This document shows, one piece after another, positions 9,865 to 18,487 of a stretch of DNA of 64,000 nt. The position numbers were made by a program, and so were the translations under genes. The stretch covers positions 2,661,001-2,725,000 of the forward strand of contig NZ_VFPT01000001.1 of assembly GCF_006716865.1 (NCBI RefSeq). The letters run 5' to 3'. Positions within the stretch are counted from its first letter, which is position 1. Every line of letters starts with the position of its first letter. This DNA comes from Roseinatronobacter monicus. Lineage in GTDB: Bacteria > Pseudomonadota > Alphaproteobacteria > Rhodobacterales > Rhodobacteraceae. The notes under the pieces were generated by a model that was not told the DNA's origin, ran no database searches, and saw only the letters and a list, made by a program, of their open reading frames with translations.

Positions 9865-11226
9865 TTATCTGCGGTTGAACTCTGGCGCGGACAGGATCAA
9901 CCCGACGCCTTGGGCGCGAGTCTCGGCCCCGCTGGCGGCGCGGCGCAGCGTGTCGCTGGCCGCGTCTGCCATCGCAATATCGACAAATTCGCGGGGGTCT
10001 GGTGCCTCTGGCACGCGCTGCGCCAGATCCATCGCCCAGTCGATCCGCGCAGCCAGCCCTTGCGGCGTGACCCAGAAGGCCGCGCTCTCGCCATAGCCTG
10101 CGGGGCTTGGCACCTGCTCGAACGGCTCTCCCATCGCTTCCATCGGGTGGGCAAGGAAAAAGCGGGTCTGGCGCGAGGTCAGGTCCGTGACCATGTCGCG
10201 CGGCACATCCATTGCGCGGATGGCGGCGGCCATCATCTCGGACGGGGCGCGGGTTTTGGACAAGGGCGCGTCCCATGCGCCCGGATGTTCCAGCATCGCG
10301 CGGTAGAGCACCATCAGATCGCCGCCGCTGTGCAGATAGCTGGCCGACATATGCGCCACCAGTTGCGGGTCGGGGCTGTCAGAGACGAAATGCTGCGCCA
10401 GCTTGCTGGCCAGATGTTGCGCGGTTTCGGGGCGCAGCGCCAGATCATCCAGCAACTCTATGATGTGATCCAGCGTCATGGGCCTGCCGCCATAGCGCTT
10501 GCCGAAAATTTCGAGAAGACCCGGTTCTGCGATGCGCGGCTCGAATGTGAACCCGTCTTCCAGCGACACGGCCAGCCCGGTCAACAGGCGCGCCACTTGT
10601 GTCACATCGTCCTGTGTATAGCCGCCAGACGCGCCCAATGTATGCAGTTCCAGCAATTCGCGCGCCAGATTTTCATTCAAGCCCCGCCCCCGCCTGCGCC
10701 CCACACGGCTGAACGGCCCGACCGAGGCGTTCTGGTCGAGATAGAGCAGCATCACCGGATGCAGGGCTGCGGCGCGCAGCATCTGTTGAAAACTGCCCGT
10801 GATATTGGGGCGGATCGCCTCCTCGATCTGGGTGGCGCGGCCTGCGCGCAAGACGCCGCCGCGCGACTGGGCAGCAAAGTGATTGGCCCAGAACCGCACA
10901 AGCCGTTCAAAAAACCCGACCGGCGCAAAGGCAAGGCGCGCCATATTGGTGCGCAATTCGGTAAAGGTGTCGTCCCGATCCTTGCGGTTCAGTTCTTGCA
11001 GGCGCGCCGACAGGGCCGGGTCTTCGGCGTCGCGCAATGCGCGCTGCACGTCGCGCCGTTCCAGCGCGCGGGCGCGGCGGGTGTCCCATGGGATGATAGA
11101 GGGATCATGCCCGCCGCTTTCGGGTTGCAGACTGTCCCAGAGGATTGCGCCATCCAGTGCTGTCCGACCTACAGGCCCAAGGCCAGTGCCAAACCGGATT
11201 GCAGCAAGCGTATGTGTCGAAATCAT
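9865..11226 (-). CDS. DUF1800 domain-containing protein
   Basis: About 453 residues belonging to DUF1800: RFGTGLGP near the N-terminus, a central WANHFA, and LARELLELHTLG followed by YTQDDVTQVARLLTG, which are typical blocks of this family. It is upstream of, and surely cotranscribed with, the DUF1501 gene. The frame is open 11 codons further to 11259, but the family-like N-terminus begins at 11226. There is no strong ribosome site before either. The function of this family is unknown; it is usually a partner of an exported DUF1501 protein. Confidence 0.85.
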   Translation of the reverse strand: MISTHTLAAIRFGTGLGPVGRTALDGAILWDSLQPESGGHDPSIIPWDTRRARALERRDVQRALRDAEDPALSARLQELNRKDRDDTFTELRTNMARLAFAPVGFFERLVRFWANHFAAQSRGGVLRAGRATQIEEAIRPNITGSFQQMLRAAALHPVMLLYLDQNASVGPFSRVGRRRGRGLNENLARELLELHTLGASGGYTQDDVTQVARLLTGLAVSLEDGFTFEPRIAEPGLLEIFGKRYGGRPMTLDHIIELLDDLALRPETAQHLASKLAQHFVSDSPDPQLVAHMSASYLHSGGDLMVLYRAMLEHPGAWDAPLSKTRAPSEMMAAAIRAMDVPRDMVTDLTSRQTRFFLAHPMEAMGEPFEQVPSPAGYGESAAFWVTPQGLAARIDWAMDLAQRVPEAPDPREFVDIAMADAASDTLRRAASGAETRAQGVGLILSAPEFNRR

Positions 11227-11283
11227 TTTATCTGGCCCGTCATCAATGCAATGCAGCATACAGTCGGGGCGCGCTGGCGCAAA

Positions 11284-12036
11284 TCACAATTGAGCCGCCG
11301 ACCCACTGGCCTGCAAGGCGCGATGCGCCCTTATCTGGCCGCCAAGTTCCAGCGTGTAGGCGGCCAAGGCATCAAGGCCGGATTGCGCATCGGGCAGGCT
11401 GTGTGCCTGCAAGGCCGCGACAAGGGCCTGATGCAGCGTGATAATACGCGCGCGCGATCGTGCCGAGAAGGTAATCATGTTCATCAGCGGTTGCATCGCC
11501 TCAACCGCGCCAGCCAGATGCCATGACAGCACCGGATTGCCCGCCGCATCAATCAGCGCACGGTGAAAGGCCACGTCAGAGGCGCAAAACCCCTCGTCAC
11601 TCAGCCCGTCGCTGGATTGGCGCGCAATCTCGGCCTGCATGGCGGCCAGATGGGCAGGGCTGCGGCGCTGCACGGCCATCGGCAGGCAGGCGCGTTGCAG
11701 CGCGAAACGCGCCTCGCAGGCGGTTTCAAAATCGACGCGGTTCATGGACAACAGCAGCATGGCCGTTGTGGTCAGATGCTCTTGCGCCTGCGCAAAGCTA
11801 AGGCGGTTGACGAATGCGCCCCCTGTCGCGCCGCGCTGGGTGCGGATCAGGTTTTGTGCTGCCAACCGCTTCAACGCCTCGCGCACAGTGGGGCGCGACA
11901 CGCTGAAACGCGTGGCCAGTTCCGCCTCGGACGGCAAGCGCCCATCGGCGGGCAGATCGCCGTTCAGAATGGCATCGCGGATCGTTTGCGCGATTTGCTG
12001 CGAATAATCGCGGTCACTGTTAAGGGCGGTTTTCAT
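11284..12036 (-). CDS. FadR-type GntR/FCD transcriptional regulator
   Basis: 250-residue regulator. The N-terminal winged helix is GntR type (GRLPSEAELATRFSVSRPTVREALKRLAAQNLI, about residues 32-65). The C-terminal part is an all-helical FCD ligand-binding domain (FHRALIDAAGNPVL, then HQALVAAL). It is divergent from the acuI-like reductase gene, and the space between them carries two palindromes of the kind this family binds, so it very likely represses that gene and itself. The ligand is unknown; an organic acid or acyl-CoA linked to acrylate or propionate metabolism is plausible. Confidence 0.88.
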   Translation of the reverse strand: MKTALNSDRDYSQQIAQTIRDAILNGDLPADGRLPSEAELATRFSVSRPTVREALKRLAAQNLIRTQRGATGGAFVNRLSFAQAQEHLTTTAMLLLSMNRVDFETACEARFALQRACLPMAVQRRSPAHLAAMQAEIARQSSDGLSDEGFCASDVAFHRALIDAAGNPVLSWHLAGAVEAMQPLMNMITFSARSRARIITLHQALVAALQAHSLPDAQSGLDALAAYTLELGGQIRAHRALQASGSAAQL

Positions 12037-12068
12037 GCATATCCCTGATATTGGCCCGATGAAATCTT

Positions 12069-12107
12069 AATTGTAAGACAATTGGTCCCCTGATATGTAA
12101 GACATAT
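12069..12107. promoter_or_regulatory. Twin operator palindromes for the FadR-type regulator
   Basis: AATTGTAAGACAATT (12069-12083) and ATATGTAAGACATAT (12093-12107) are two perfect 15-bp palindromes sharing the core TTGT/ATGT-AAG-ACAA/ACAT. This fits the FadR-subfamily consensus TNGTNNNACNA. Their centres are 24 bp apart, between the divergent regulator and acuI genes. They are therefore the probable binding sites of the neighbouring regulator, controlling both promoters. Confidence 0.75.
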
Positions 12108-12171
12108 AGGAATTTTGACGATCCGCCAAGGCAGGACAGCGCAGGGCGGCATCAAGCAAGGGAGAGCGAAG

Positions 12172-13164
12172 ATGGGTTTCAAGGCATTGATTGTTGAAAA
12201 GGACGCCGAGGGCAAAACCTCGGCCAGTGTGCAAAACCTGACAGACGACCAGTTGCCCGCAGGTGAGGTGACTGTCGCGGTGGACTACTCGACCGTCAAT
12301 TACAAGGACGGGCTGTGTATTGGCCCCGGCGGCGGGCTTGTGCGCAATTACCCGCATGTGCCGGGCATCGACTTTGCCGGCACGGTCGAGGCGTCGGAGG
12401 ATGCGCGCTACAAACCCGGCGACAAAGTGGTGCTGACCGGCTGGCGCGTGGGCGAGGCACATTGGGGCGGCTATTCCCAAAAGGCGCGCGTCAAGGCCGA
12501 TTGGCTGGTGCCCCTGCCCGACGGGCTGAGCACGCGTCAGGCCATGGCTGTGGGCACCGCAGGCTTTACCGCGATGCTGGCCGTGATGGCGCTGGAAGAC
12601 CACGGCTTGCGCCTTGGCAACGGGCCTGTGCTGGTCACAGGGGCGGCGGGCGGTGTCGGGTCTGTCGCAGTGGCGCTGCTGTCCGCATTGGGGCATGAGG
12701 TGGCGGCGGTCACCGGACGCCCCGAAACCGAAAGCTATCTGCGGGATCTGGGGGCAAGCCAGATTGTCCCGCGCGAGATGATCAATGAAACTGTAAAGCG
12801 CCCCTTGGAATCCGAGCTGTGGGCAGGCTGCGTTGATGCTGTTGGCGGGGCCATGCTGGCGCGGGTGCTGGGGCAGATGAAATACGGCGCGTCCGCCTCG
12901 GCGGTGGGGCTTGCGGGCGGGGCTGGGCTGCCTGCGACAGTGGTGCCGTTCCTGCTGCGCGGCGTGAACCTGCTGGGGATCGATTCGGTGATGCAGCCCT
13001 ATGAGAACCGGCTGCGTGCATGGGACCGGATCGCACGCGATTTGCCGATGGACAAGCTGGACGCCATGATCCAGCCCGCAACCCTGGCCGATCTGCCGCA
13101 ACTGGGCGCGGATATCCTGAAAGGTCAGGTCAAGGGCCGTGTGGTGGTCGATGTGAACGGCTGA
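12172..13164 (+). CDS. acuI: Acrylyl-CoA reductase (AcuI-like MDR oxidoreductase)
   Basis: 330-residue zinc-free medium-chain reductase of the YhdH/AcuI group. AcuI reduces acryloyl-CoA to propionyl-CoA with NADPH, in acrylate/DMSP breakdown or 3-hydroxypropionate assimilation. The sequence carries STVNYKDGL, PGIDFAGTV, GWRVGEAHWGGYSQKARV and the NADPH-binding GAAGGVGSVA. The start at ATG 12172 follows GGGAGAG; the open frame to 12115 runs through the leader. No dddL or acuR-type TetR gene is adjacent, unlike the DMSP clusters of some relatives. Here the divergent FadR-type gene is the likely regulator. A general quinone/enone reductase role is the alternative. Confidence 0.8.
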   Translation: MGFKALIVEKDAEGKTSASVQNLTDDQLPAGEVTVAVDYSTVNYKDGLCIGPGGGLVRNYPHVPGIDFAGTVEASEDARYKPGDKVVLTGWRVGEAHWGGYSQKARVKADWLVPLPDGLSTRQAMAVGTAGFTAMLAVMALEDHGLRLGNGPVLVTGAAGGVGSVAVALLSALGHEVAAVTGRPETESYLRDLGASQIVPREMINETVKRPLESELWAGCVDAVGGAMLARVLGQMKYGASASAVGLAGGAGLPATVVPFLLRGVNLLGIDSVMQPYENRLRAWDRIARDLPMDKLDAMIQPATLADLPQLGADILKGQVKGRVVVDVNG

Positions 13165-13260
13165 GGGCCGCGCGAACTGGTGATGGCTGCCGGGCAAAAG
13201 ATTTCCGTGCTCTGCGGCCATCAGGGACGAAGGTTTGCTGGGCGGACATTGCGTTTCCGG

Positions 13261-13432
13261 GTGCAAAGCCGCGCAGCGTCGGGCCGCGGTCTGGCGATCC
13301 GCAATTGAAGTTAAAGCACTTTATGCCAGCCACATCCGAGCAAGAGCAGAGCGTTGTGCTGGTGGCAGTCAAATCGCCGTGCCCGTGGGCGGCCCGGCGA
13401 TGCGCGGCGGGCTGACGCCCTTGATTCCGCGC
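13261..13432 (+). repeat. Dispersed ~171-bp repeat, copy B
   Basis: Inverted copy of the element at 3746-3916. Terminal inverted repeats are at 13269-13287 and 13389-13407 (19 bases, two differences, one of which is a G-U pair in RNA). It lies about 100 bp past the end of the acuI gene. As in copy A, the ends are conserved and the middle has drifted. No gene is seen in this intergenic stretch other than the repeat. Confidence 0.85.
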
Positions 13433-13489
13433 TTGGAGACAGTCCGCAGGGGCAGGCCATGTCGCCTGCGCCCCGCGGTGGTCCTTTGG

Positions 13490-13579
13490 TCAGGCCGTGT
13501 ACAGGATCATGTAGGTGACGGTATAGACCGCCGTTCCGACGAAAAACCCCAGCACAAGCCACAAACGCAGCGTATCCAT
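13490..13579 (-). CDS. 29-residue single-span membrane peptide
   Basis: Short frame encoding a peptide with an N-terminal MDTLRLW, a hydrophobic core (LVLGFFVGTAVY) and a short polar tail ending ILYTA. A strong ribosome site (AAGGAGT) sits 7 bases before the ATG, which argues for real translation. It is isolated from other genes on its strand. It is too short for family assignment; a small inner-membrane protein of unknown role is the most that can be said. Confidence 0.55.
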   Translation of the reverse strand: MDTLRLWLVLGFFVGTAVYTVTYMILYTA

Positions 13580-13644
13580 CTGCGCACTCCTTTTTTCAGG
13601 ATGGAATGATTACAGCGTATCTCTGAGCAGGCAGGCTGCTCTGG

Positions 13645-13971
13645 TCATGCAAGGCGCGGGGGGGCGCGGGCCGGATTGCTGCCGCAATGGCCTGTGCGGC
13701 GGCCCGGCTGGAATGTCTTGGGGCAACGCGGTGCTGCCCTGTGGTGCGGCGCACAGGCCCCGACCGCAGCAAGGCAGGCCGCGTCATCAGGCCCGAAGGC
13801 TGGCGCGGCCCTGCTGCGTTCGGCGTCGCGGGTCGGGAAATCCGGTCCCAGCACAGCAAGCGGCGCGCTGTGGGTCTTGGTCTGCGCAAGCTCGGTCGCG
13901 GGGCGCAGATCGCCCTGCGACAGCCCGCTTAAGGTCATGAAAATGATCAGTAGGTAAAGGACAGGGCGCAT
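13645..13971 (-). CDS. Possible small secreted hypothetical protein
   Basis: Open frame of about 108 residues from ATG 13971 (open to 13986) that starts with a plausible signal peptide (MRPVLYLLIIFMTLSG). The rest is Arg/Pro/Ala-rich and unlike a folded domain, and no good ribosome site is seen. It may be a genuine exported protein, a frameshifted remnant, or chance. Apart from it and the 29-residue frame, the 13433-14074 stretch shows no other gene. Confidence 0.3.
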   Translation of the reverse strand: MRPVLYLLIIFMTLSGLSQGDLRPATELAQTKTHSAPLAVLGPDFPTRDAERSRAAPAFGPDDAACLAAVGACAPHHRAAPRCPKTFQPGRRTGHCGSNPARAPPRLA

Positions 13972-14074
13972 GGGATGCAGGACCATCAGGACACAGCTTT
14001 ACGCTAAGCATGACGCCGCGATCTTGTCCAGATGATTTGCGACAGGCGCGCCTGTCAGGAGAGGGGGCTTGCCC

Positions 14075-15034
14075 TTAGGCGGCCAATCCTTTTGAGCCCA
14101 TTTGAAGGAATTTCTGCCGCCGGTGCTGGCGCAATTCTTTGGGCGATTTGCCGTCCATGTCCTTGAGCATCGCGCCCAATGCCGCGCCGACGGCCTTGAT
14201 CATGGCCGCGCGGTCGCGCTGTGCGCCGCCAAGCGGTTCAGGTATGATGCGGTCGATGACATCCAGTTTTTTGAGGTCTTGCGCCGTCAGGCGCAATGCT
14301 TCGGCGGCTTCGCGCATCTTGTCGGAATCTTTCCACAGGATCGAGGCGCAGCCTTCGGGCGAGATGACGGAATAGACTGCATGTTCCAGCATGGCGATGC
14401 GGTTGGCGGTGGCAAAGGCCACAGCCCCACCAGACCCCCCCTCGCCAATAATCACCGAGACCATAGGCACGCCCAGCGACAGGCATTTTTGTGTGCAGCG
14501 CGCAATCGCCTCGGCCTGACCGCGTTCTTCGGCCCCCTTGCCCGGATAGGCACCGGGTGTGTCGACCAGCGTGACAACCGGCAGGCCGAACCGGTTTGCA
14601 AGATCCATCAGCCGGATCGCCTTGCGGTACCCTTCGGGGCGGGCCATGCCGAAATTGCGGCGCAGGCGTGATTGGGTATCATGGCCCTTTTCCTGCCCGA
14701 GCACGACCACGGCGCGGTCTTTCAACCGCCCCAAGCCGCCGATCACGGCCTCATCCTCGGCAAAGCCGCGATCCCCTGCAAGGGGCGTGAGTTCGTCAAA
14801 CAGCGCTTCGATATACTCGCGGCAATGGGGCCGGTCGGGGTGGCGCGCGACCTGACATTTGCGCCATGGCGACAGGTTGCGATAAAGATCGACCAGAAGT
14901 TTCTGCCCTTTCACATCAAGGGCAGATGCTTCGCGTTCGACATCCATATCGGGATTGGCCGCCCCCATGGCGCGCAATTCGGCGGCCTTGCCTTCGATTT
15001 CAGCCAATGGCTTTTCAAATTCAAGATAATTCAT
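14075..15034 (-). CDS. accA: Acetyl-CoA carboxylase carboxyltransferase subunit alpha
   Basis: AccA transfers CO2 from carboxybiotin to acetyl-CoA, together with AccD, to make malonyl-CoA for fatty acid synthesis. The 319 residues show the crotonase-fold blocks of the subunit: [55 protein letters not shown] and [16 protein letters not shown]. The start at 15034 ([14 protein letters not shown]) matches the family and follows GGAGG; the longer frame to 15049 is not needed. It is divergent from the SOS-controlled imuB. Confidence 0.97.
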   Translation of the reverse strand: MNYLEFEKPLAEIEGKAAELRAMGAANPDMDVEREASALDVKGQKLLVDLYRNLSPWRKCQVARHPDRPHCREYIEALFDELTPLAGDRGFAEDEAVIGGLGRLKDRAVVVLGQEKGHDTQSRLRRNFGMARPEGYRKAIRLMDLANRFGLPVVTLVDTPGAYPGKGAEERGQAEAIARCTQKCLSLGVPMVSVIIGEGGSGGAVAFATANRIAMLEHAVYSVISPEGCASILWKDSDKMREAAEALRLTAQDLKKLDVIDRIIPEPLGGAQRDRAAMIKAVGAALGAMLKDMDGKSPKELRQHRRQKFLQMGSKGLAA

Positions 15035-15134
15035 CAGGGCCTCCGGCACGGTTTGGCGCGGTTATGCGGCAGACTGCCGGGATTTGCAATCTGGAAGGCG
15101 CGGACTCGACTCGGAACCTGTGGCGGGCTAATTT

Positions 15135-15149
15135 GAACAATACGTGAAC
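15135..15149. promoter_or_regulatory. LexA (SOS) box upstream of imuB
   Basis: GAAC at 15135-15138 and GAAC at 15146-15149 are separated by exactly 7 bases. This is the complement of the alphaproteobacterial LexA box GTTC-N7-GTTC. It ends 13 bp before the imuB start codon, a position suited to repression. Confidence 0.8.
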
Positions 15150-15162
15150 ATATGGTGAGAAC

Positions 15163-16635
15163 ATGCCCCGCCGCATCCTGTCGCTCTGGCTGCCCCGTTT
15201 CGCGTCCAGCCTGTCGCTGCGCCGCCGACCTGCGGCGGGCGGCTTTGCGCTGGTGGCCAAGGAGCGAGGCGCAGACCGGTTGGTCTGTCTGAACGCTATC
15301 GCAGAGGCGCGCGGGCTGACGCGGGGCATGGGGCTGGCGGATGCCCGCGCGCTTATGCCCGACCTGCTGACCCGCCCTGCCGACCCGAGAGGCGAGCGTC
15401 ACGCGATGGACAGCTTGCGCCGCTGGGCCACGCGCTATTGCCCTTGGGTCGCGGTCGAGGGGGTGGACGGGCTGGTGATGGACATTACAGGGGCCGCACA
15501 TCTGATCGGCGGCGAGGCGGCCCTTCTGGATGATCTGACCGCGCGCCTTGCACGCATGGGTTTCGGGTGCCGCGCCGCGATTGCCGATACGCGCGGCGCG
15601 GCTTGGGCGGTGGGGCGGTACGGGCAAGGCGGGATTGTGCCGCAAGGGGCAACCGCGCGCAGGCTGATGCCCTTGCCACTGGCCGCGCTGCGGCTGGACG
15701 CGGCATCGGTCGAGGGGCTGGAGCGGCTGGGCTTGCGCATCATCCGCGACCTGAGCCAAGTGCCGCGCGCAAGTCTGGTGCGACGGTTCGGCACGGCCCC
15801 GCTGCTGCGGCTGGATCAGGCATTGGGCGATGTGCCAGAGCCTGTGGCCCCTGCACCGGAGCAGCCGGTTTTCGCGGTGCGCCTGTCGCTGCCGGAACCG
15901 ATTGGCCTGATGGGGGATATTCAGGCCGGGCTGGACCGGTTGCTGGAACGGCTGTGCACGCATCTGCGCGGTGCCGAAAAGGGGGCGCGGCGGTTGTTGC
16001 TGGAACTGTCGCGCGTGGATGGGCAGGCGGTGCGGCTGGAAATCGGTCTGGCCCGCCCCATGCGCGACCCCGCCCCCATGGCGCAACTGTTCGCCCGCGC
16101 GCTGGACGGAATGGATGCGGGCTTTGGCATAGAGCGGATGCGCCTGAGTGCCGTCGCGGTTGAGGCGCTGGCGGTCCAGCAGATCACCACCACAGGGGCG
16201 AAAGCACAGGATGATCTGGATGATCTGCTGACCCGTCTGTGCAATCGTGTGGGGTTTGACCATGTGCTGCGCTATTTGCCTGCGGACAGCCATATTCCCG
16301 AAAAAGCCTTCAGCATCGCACCTGCCGCCTATAGCACGGCAGCGCGCGACTGGCACAACAGGGCCCCGCCGCGCCCGCTGATGATGTTCCCGCCCGAACC
16401 GATTGCGGGCACAGGGCGCGCTGTGCCGCGCCGGTTCAAATGGCGGGGTGTGTGGTGGGGGGTGGTTGCGGCCACCGGCCCTGAGAGGATCAGCCCGGAA
16501 TGGTGGCTGGATGACCCGGCATGGCGCACGGGTCTGCGCGATTACTGGCGCGTGCAGACCGACCGGGGCGCGCGATTATGGCTGTTTCACACCCCCCAGC
16601 GCGATGGCTGGTGTGTTCAGGGCGAATTTGCCTGA
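15163..16635 (+). CDS. imuB: ImuB-like Y-family DNA polymerase homologue
   Basis: 490-residue Y-family homologue of the ImuB group, which in the SOS mutasome bridges DnaE2 and the beta clamp and is itself usually catalytically inactive. Seen: the palm opening (RILSLWLPRFASSLSLRRR), the AIAEARGLTRGMGLADARAL helix region, a finger/HhH part (GLRIIRDLSQVPRASLVRRFG), and the long ImuB C-terminal domain (RRFKWRGVWWGVV, WWLDDP). A perfect LexA box precedes it. No imuA lies upstream (accA is divergent) and no dnaE2 downstream, so the usual imuA-imuB-dnaE2 cassette is split or incomplete here. The end overlaps the convergent exporter gene by 19 bp. Confidence 0.88.
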   Translation: MPRRILSLWLPRFASSLSLRRRPAAGGFALVAKERGADRLVCLNAIAEARGLTRGMGLADARALMPDLLTRPADPRGERHAMDSLRRWATRYCPWVAVEGVDGLVMDITGAAHLIGGEAALLDDLTARLARMGFGCRAAIADTRGAAWAVGRYGQGGIVPQGATARRLMPLPLAALRLDAASVEGLERLGLRIIRDLSQVPRASLVRRFGTAPLLRLDQALGDVPEPVAPAPEQPVFAVRLSLPEPIGLMGDIQAGLDRLLERLCTHLRGAEKGARRLLLELSRVDGQAVRLEIGLARPMRDPAPMAQLFARALDGMDAGFGIERMRLSAVAVEALAVQQITTTGAKAQDDLDDLLTRLCNRVGFDHVLRYLPADSHIPEKAFSIAPAAYSTAARDWHNRAPPRPLMMFPPEPIAGTGRAVPRRFKWRGVWWGVVAATGPERISPEWWLDDPAWRTGLRDYWRVQTDRGARLWLFHTPQRDGWCVQGEFA

Positions 16636-18413
16636 TCCTGTTCACCGAATTGCAACGCATAGAGCCGCGCATAAACCCCGCCCACGCCCAGCAATTCCTC
16701 ATGCGTGCCGCGCTCGACCACGCGCCCGCGATCCATGACGATGATCTGATCGGCGCGGCGCACTGTGGACAGCCTGTGTGCGATCACCAGCGTTGTGCGC
16801 CCTTCGGCCAGACGGTCCAAGGCATCCTGAACGAAAGCTTCGGATTTGGCATCCAGCGCACTGGTTGCTTCGTCCAGCAGCAGGATCGGCGCATCGCGCA
16901 ACAGCGCGCGCGCAATCGCCACGCGCTGGCGCTGCCCCCCCGACAGGCTAGAGCCGCGCGGACCGGCCAATGTGTCCAGCCCATCAGACAGAAGCGGCAG
17001 GAAATCATCGACATGGGCCGCGCTGAGTGCGCTGTCCAAGGCCGTCTCGGACACCCCCTCGACGCCCATCAGAATGTTGTCGCGGATCGTCTCGTCAAAC
17101 AGGGCGGTGTCCTGACTGACCACCGCAAACAGGCGGCGCAAGGCGACCAGATCCATGCCGCGCACATCCTGCCCACCAATCAGCACCTCGCCCGCGTCGA
17201 CATCGGCCAGCCGTGTCAGCAAGGTAAACACAGTCGTTTTGCCCGCGCCGGACGGGCCGACAATCGCCGTGGTCTTGCCTGCGGGCGCGACAAAGGACAA
17301 ATCATTCAGCACAGGCTCGGCCTCATAGGCGAAGCTGACGCCGCGCAACTCGACCGAGGCATGGCGGCGGTCGGGCACAGGCAGATGTGGCGGGGGCGGG
17401 TTGGTGACCTTGGCCTGAACCTGCAACAGCGCATGTGTGCGTTCCAGCGAGGCAAGGATATTCTGCCACTCGGCGGTCAGGGCCGTGAATCGGCGCAACG
17501 GGTCGAACAACAGACCCAGCGCCGTGAAGAAGGACATGAACTGCCCGACCGTGCGCGTGCCGTCAATGATCTGCATCCCGCCATAGATCAGCACCAGACC
17601 AAAGCCGATGGCCGCGCCAAAATCCATGACCGTGGGCACCGCCGCCTGCCCGATCGCCGCGCGCGTGGCTTTGCGCACAAAGCCGCGCATGATCTCGCGG
17701 AAGCGCCCGATTTCGCGCCCTTCCGATCCGGTCAGTTGCAGCGTGGCGATACCGTGAAATGTCTCGTCCAGCCGGTTGGAGCTTTCGGCAGCGGCCAGTC
17801 GCGCCTCGGTGCTGCGCCGCCGGATCAGACGCTGGATCGCTATCAGCGGCAAGCCCAGCAAGGGCAGGCCCAACAGGGCAATCAGCGTCCATTGCCAATC
17901 TGTCCAGAGGGCGACGCTGAACAGCACGATCACCCCGGCCCCATCGCGGCCAAAGCCCGTAATCAGCGACGAGAACACGCGGCGCAGCGCCGCAGAATCG
18001 CCGCGCACGCGCTCGATCAGGATGCCCGGCGCATTGCGTTTGAAAAAGCCCTGATCCAGGCGGATCAGATGCGCCAGCAAGATGGATTGCAACTCTGCTG
18101 TCGCAGCCTCGGACTGCCAGGTCATGACCGCCTTATGTGCCAGCCGTGCAAGGCCACGGCCAAAGAACACCAGCGCCATAGCCAATGCGACCAGAAACAC
18201 ACTTTCGCGGTCGCCTGCGATGAACACTTCGTCAAACATAGGCTGAATAAGGTAGCTGAATGCGCCCAGTGTCAGCGCCTCAAGCACCATGAAAACCACA
18301 GCAAGCCCGATGAAATGCAGCCTGTGACGGACGAAACTGTGCCAAAGCCAGCGCGCCACGACCCCATCGGCGCGCGCGCGCTGTTTTCGTGCGGACTCGG
18401 GGCGGTGTGACAA
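16617..18413 (-). CDS. ABC exporter, fused permease/ATPase (MsbA-like)
   Basis: 598-residue half-transporter: six membrane spans in the first ~320 residues, then an ATP-binding domain with Walker A GPSGAGKTT (near 390), the signature LSGGQRQR and Walker B ILLLDEATSALD, followed by the switch His (VIAHRLSTV). This is the domain order of lipid A/lipid flippase or peptide exporters of the MsbA/MdlB type. It works as a homodimer or heterodimer in the inner membrane. No second half-transporter is adjacent. The substrate cannot be told from the sequence; MsbA-like lipid export is the default reading. Confidence 0.87.
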   Translation of the reverse strand: MSHRPESARKQRARADGVVARWLWHSFVRHRLHFIGLAVVFMVLEALTLGAFSYLIQPMFDEVFIAGDRESVFLVALAMALVFFGRGLARLAHKAVMTWQSEAATAELQSILLAHLIRLDQGFFKRNAPGILIERVRGDSAALRRVFSSLITGFGRDGAGVIVLFSVALWTDWQWTLIALLGLPLLGLPLIAIQRLIRRRSTEARLAAAESSNRLDETFHGIATLQLTGSEGREIGRFREIMRGFVRKATRAAIGQAAVPTVMDFGAAIGFGLVLIYGGMQIIDGTRTVGQFMSFFTALGLLFDPLRRFTALTAEWQNILASLERTHALLQVQAKVTNPPPPHLPVPDRRHASVELRGVSFAYEAEPVLNDLSFVAPAGKTTAIVGPSGAGKTTVFTLLTRLADVDAGEVLIGGQDVRGMDLVALRRLFAVVSQDTALFDETIRDNILMGVEGVSETALDSALSAAHVDDFLPLLSDGLDTLAGPRGSSLSGGQRQRVAIARALLRDAPILLLDEATSALDAKSEAFVQDALDRLAEGRTTLVIAHRLSTVRRADQIIVMDRGRVVERGTHEELLGVGGVYARLYALQFGEQDQANSP

Positions 18414-18487
18414 GGGGTCTGCCTATCGTGCTGCTGCATCCAGAGCTTGGCATAACGGCTTTGGCGAGCAGGGAAAAGCCCTGCTCT

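Noticed and set aside
16521..18410. 629-residue open frame on the plus strand
   Set aside because: It is the antisense shadow of the ABC exporter gene, whose Walker and signature motifs are unmistakable.
18466..18486. 8-bp hairpin (GAGCAGGG/CCCTGCTC) after the last curlin gene
   Set aside because: On the curli strand its T-run falls in the loop and not after the stem, so it is not a convincing terminator.
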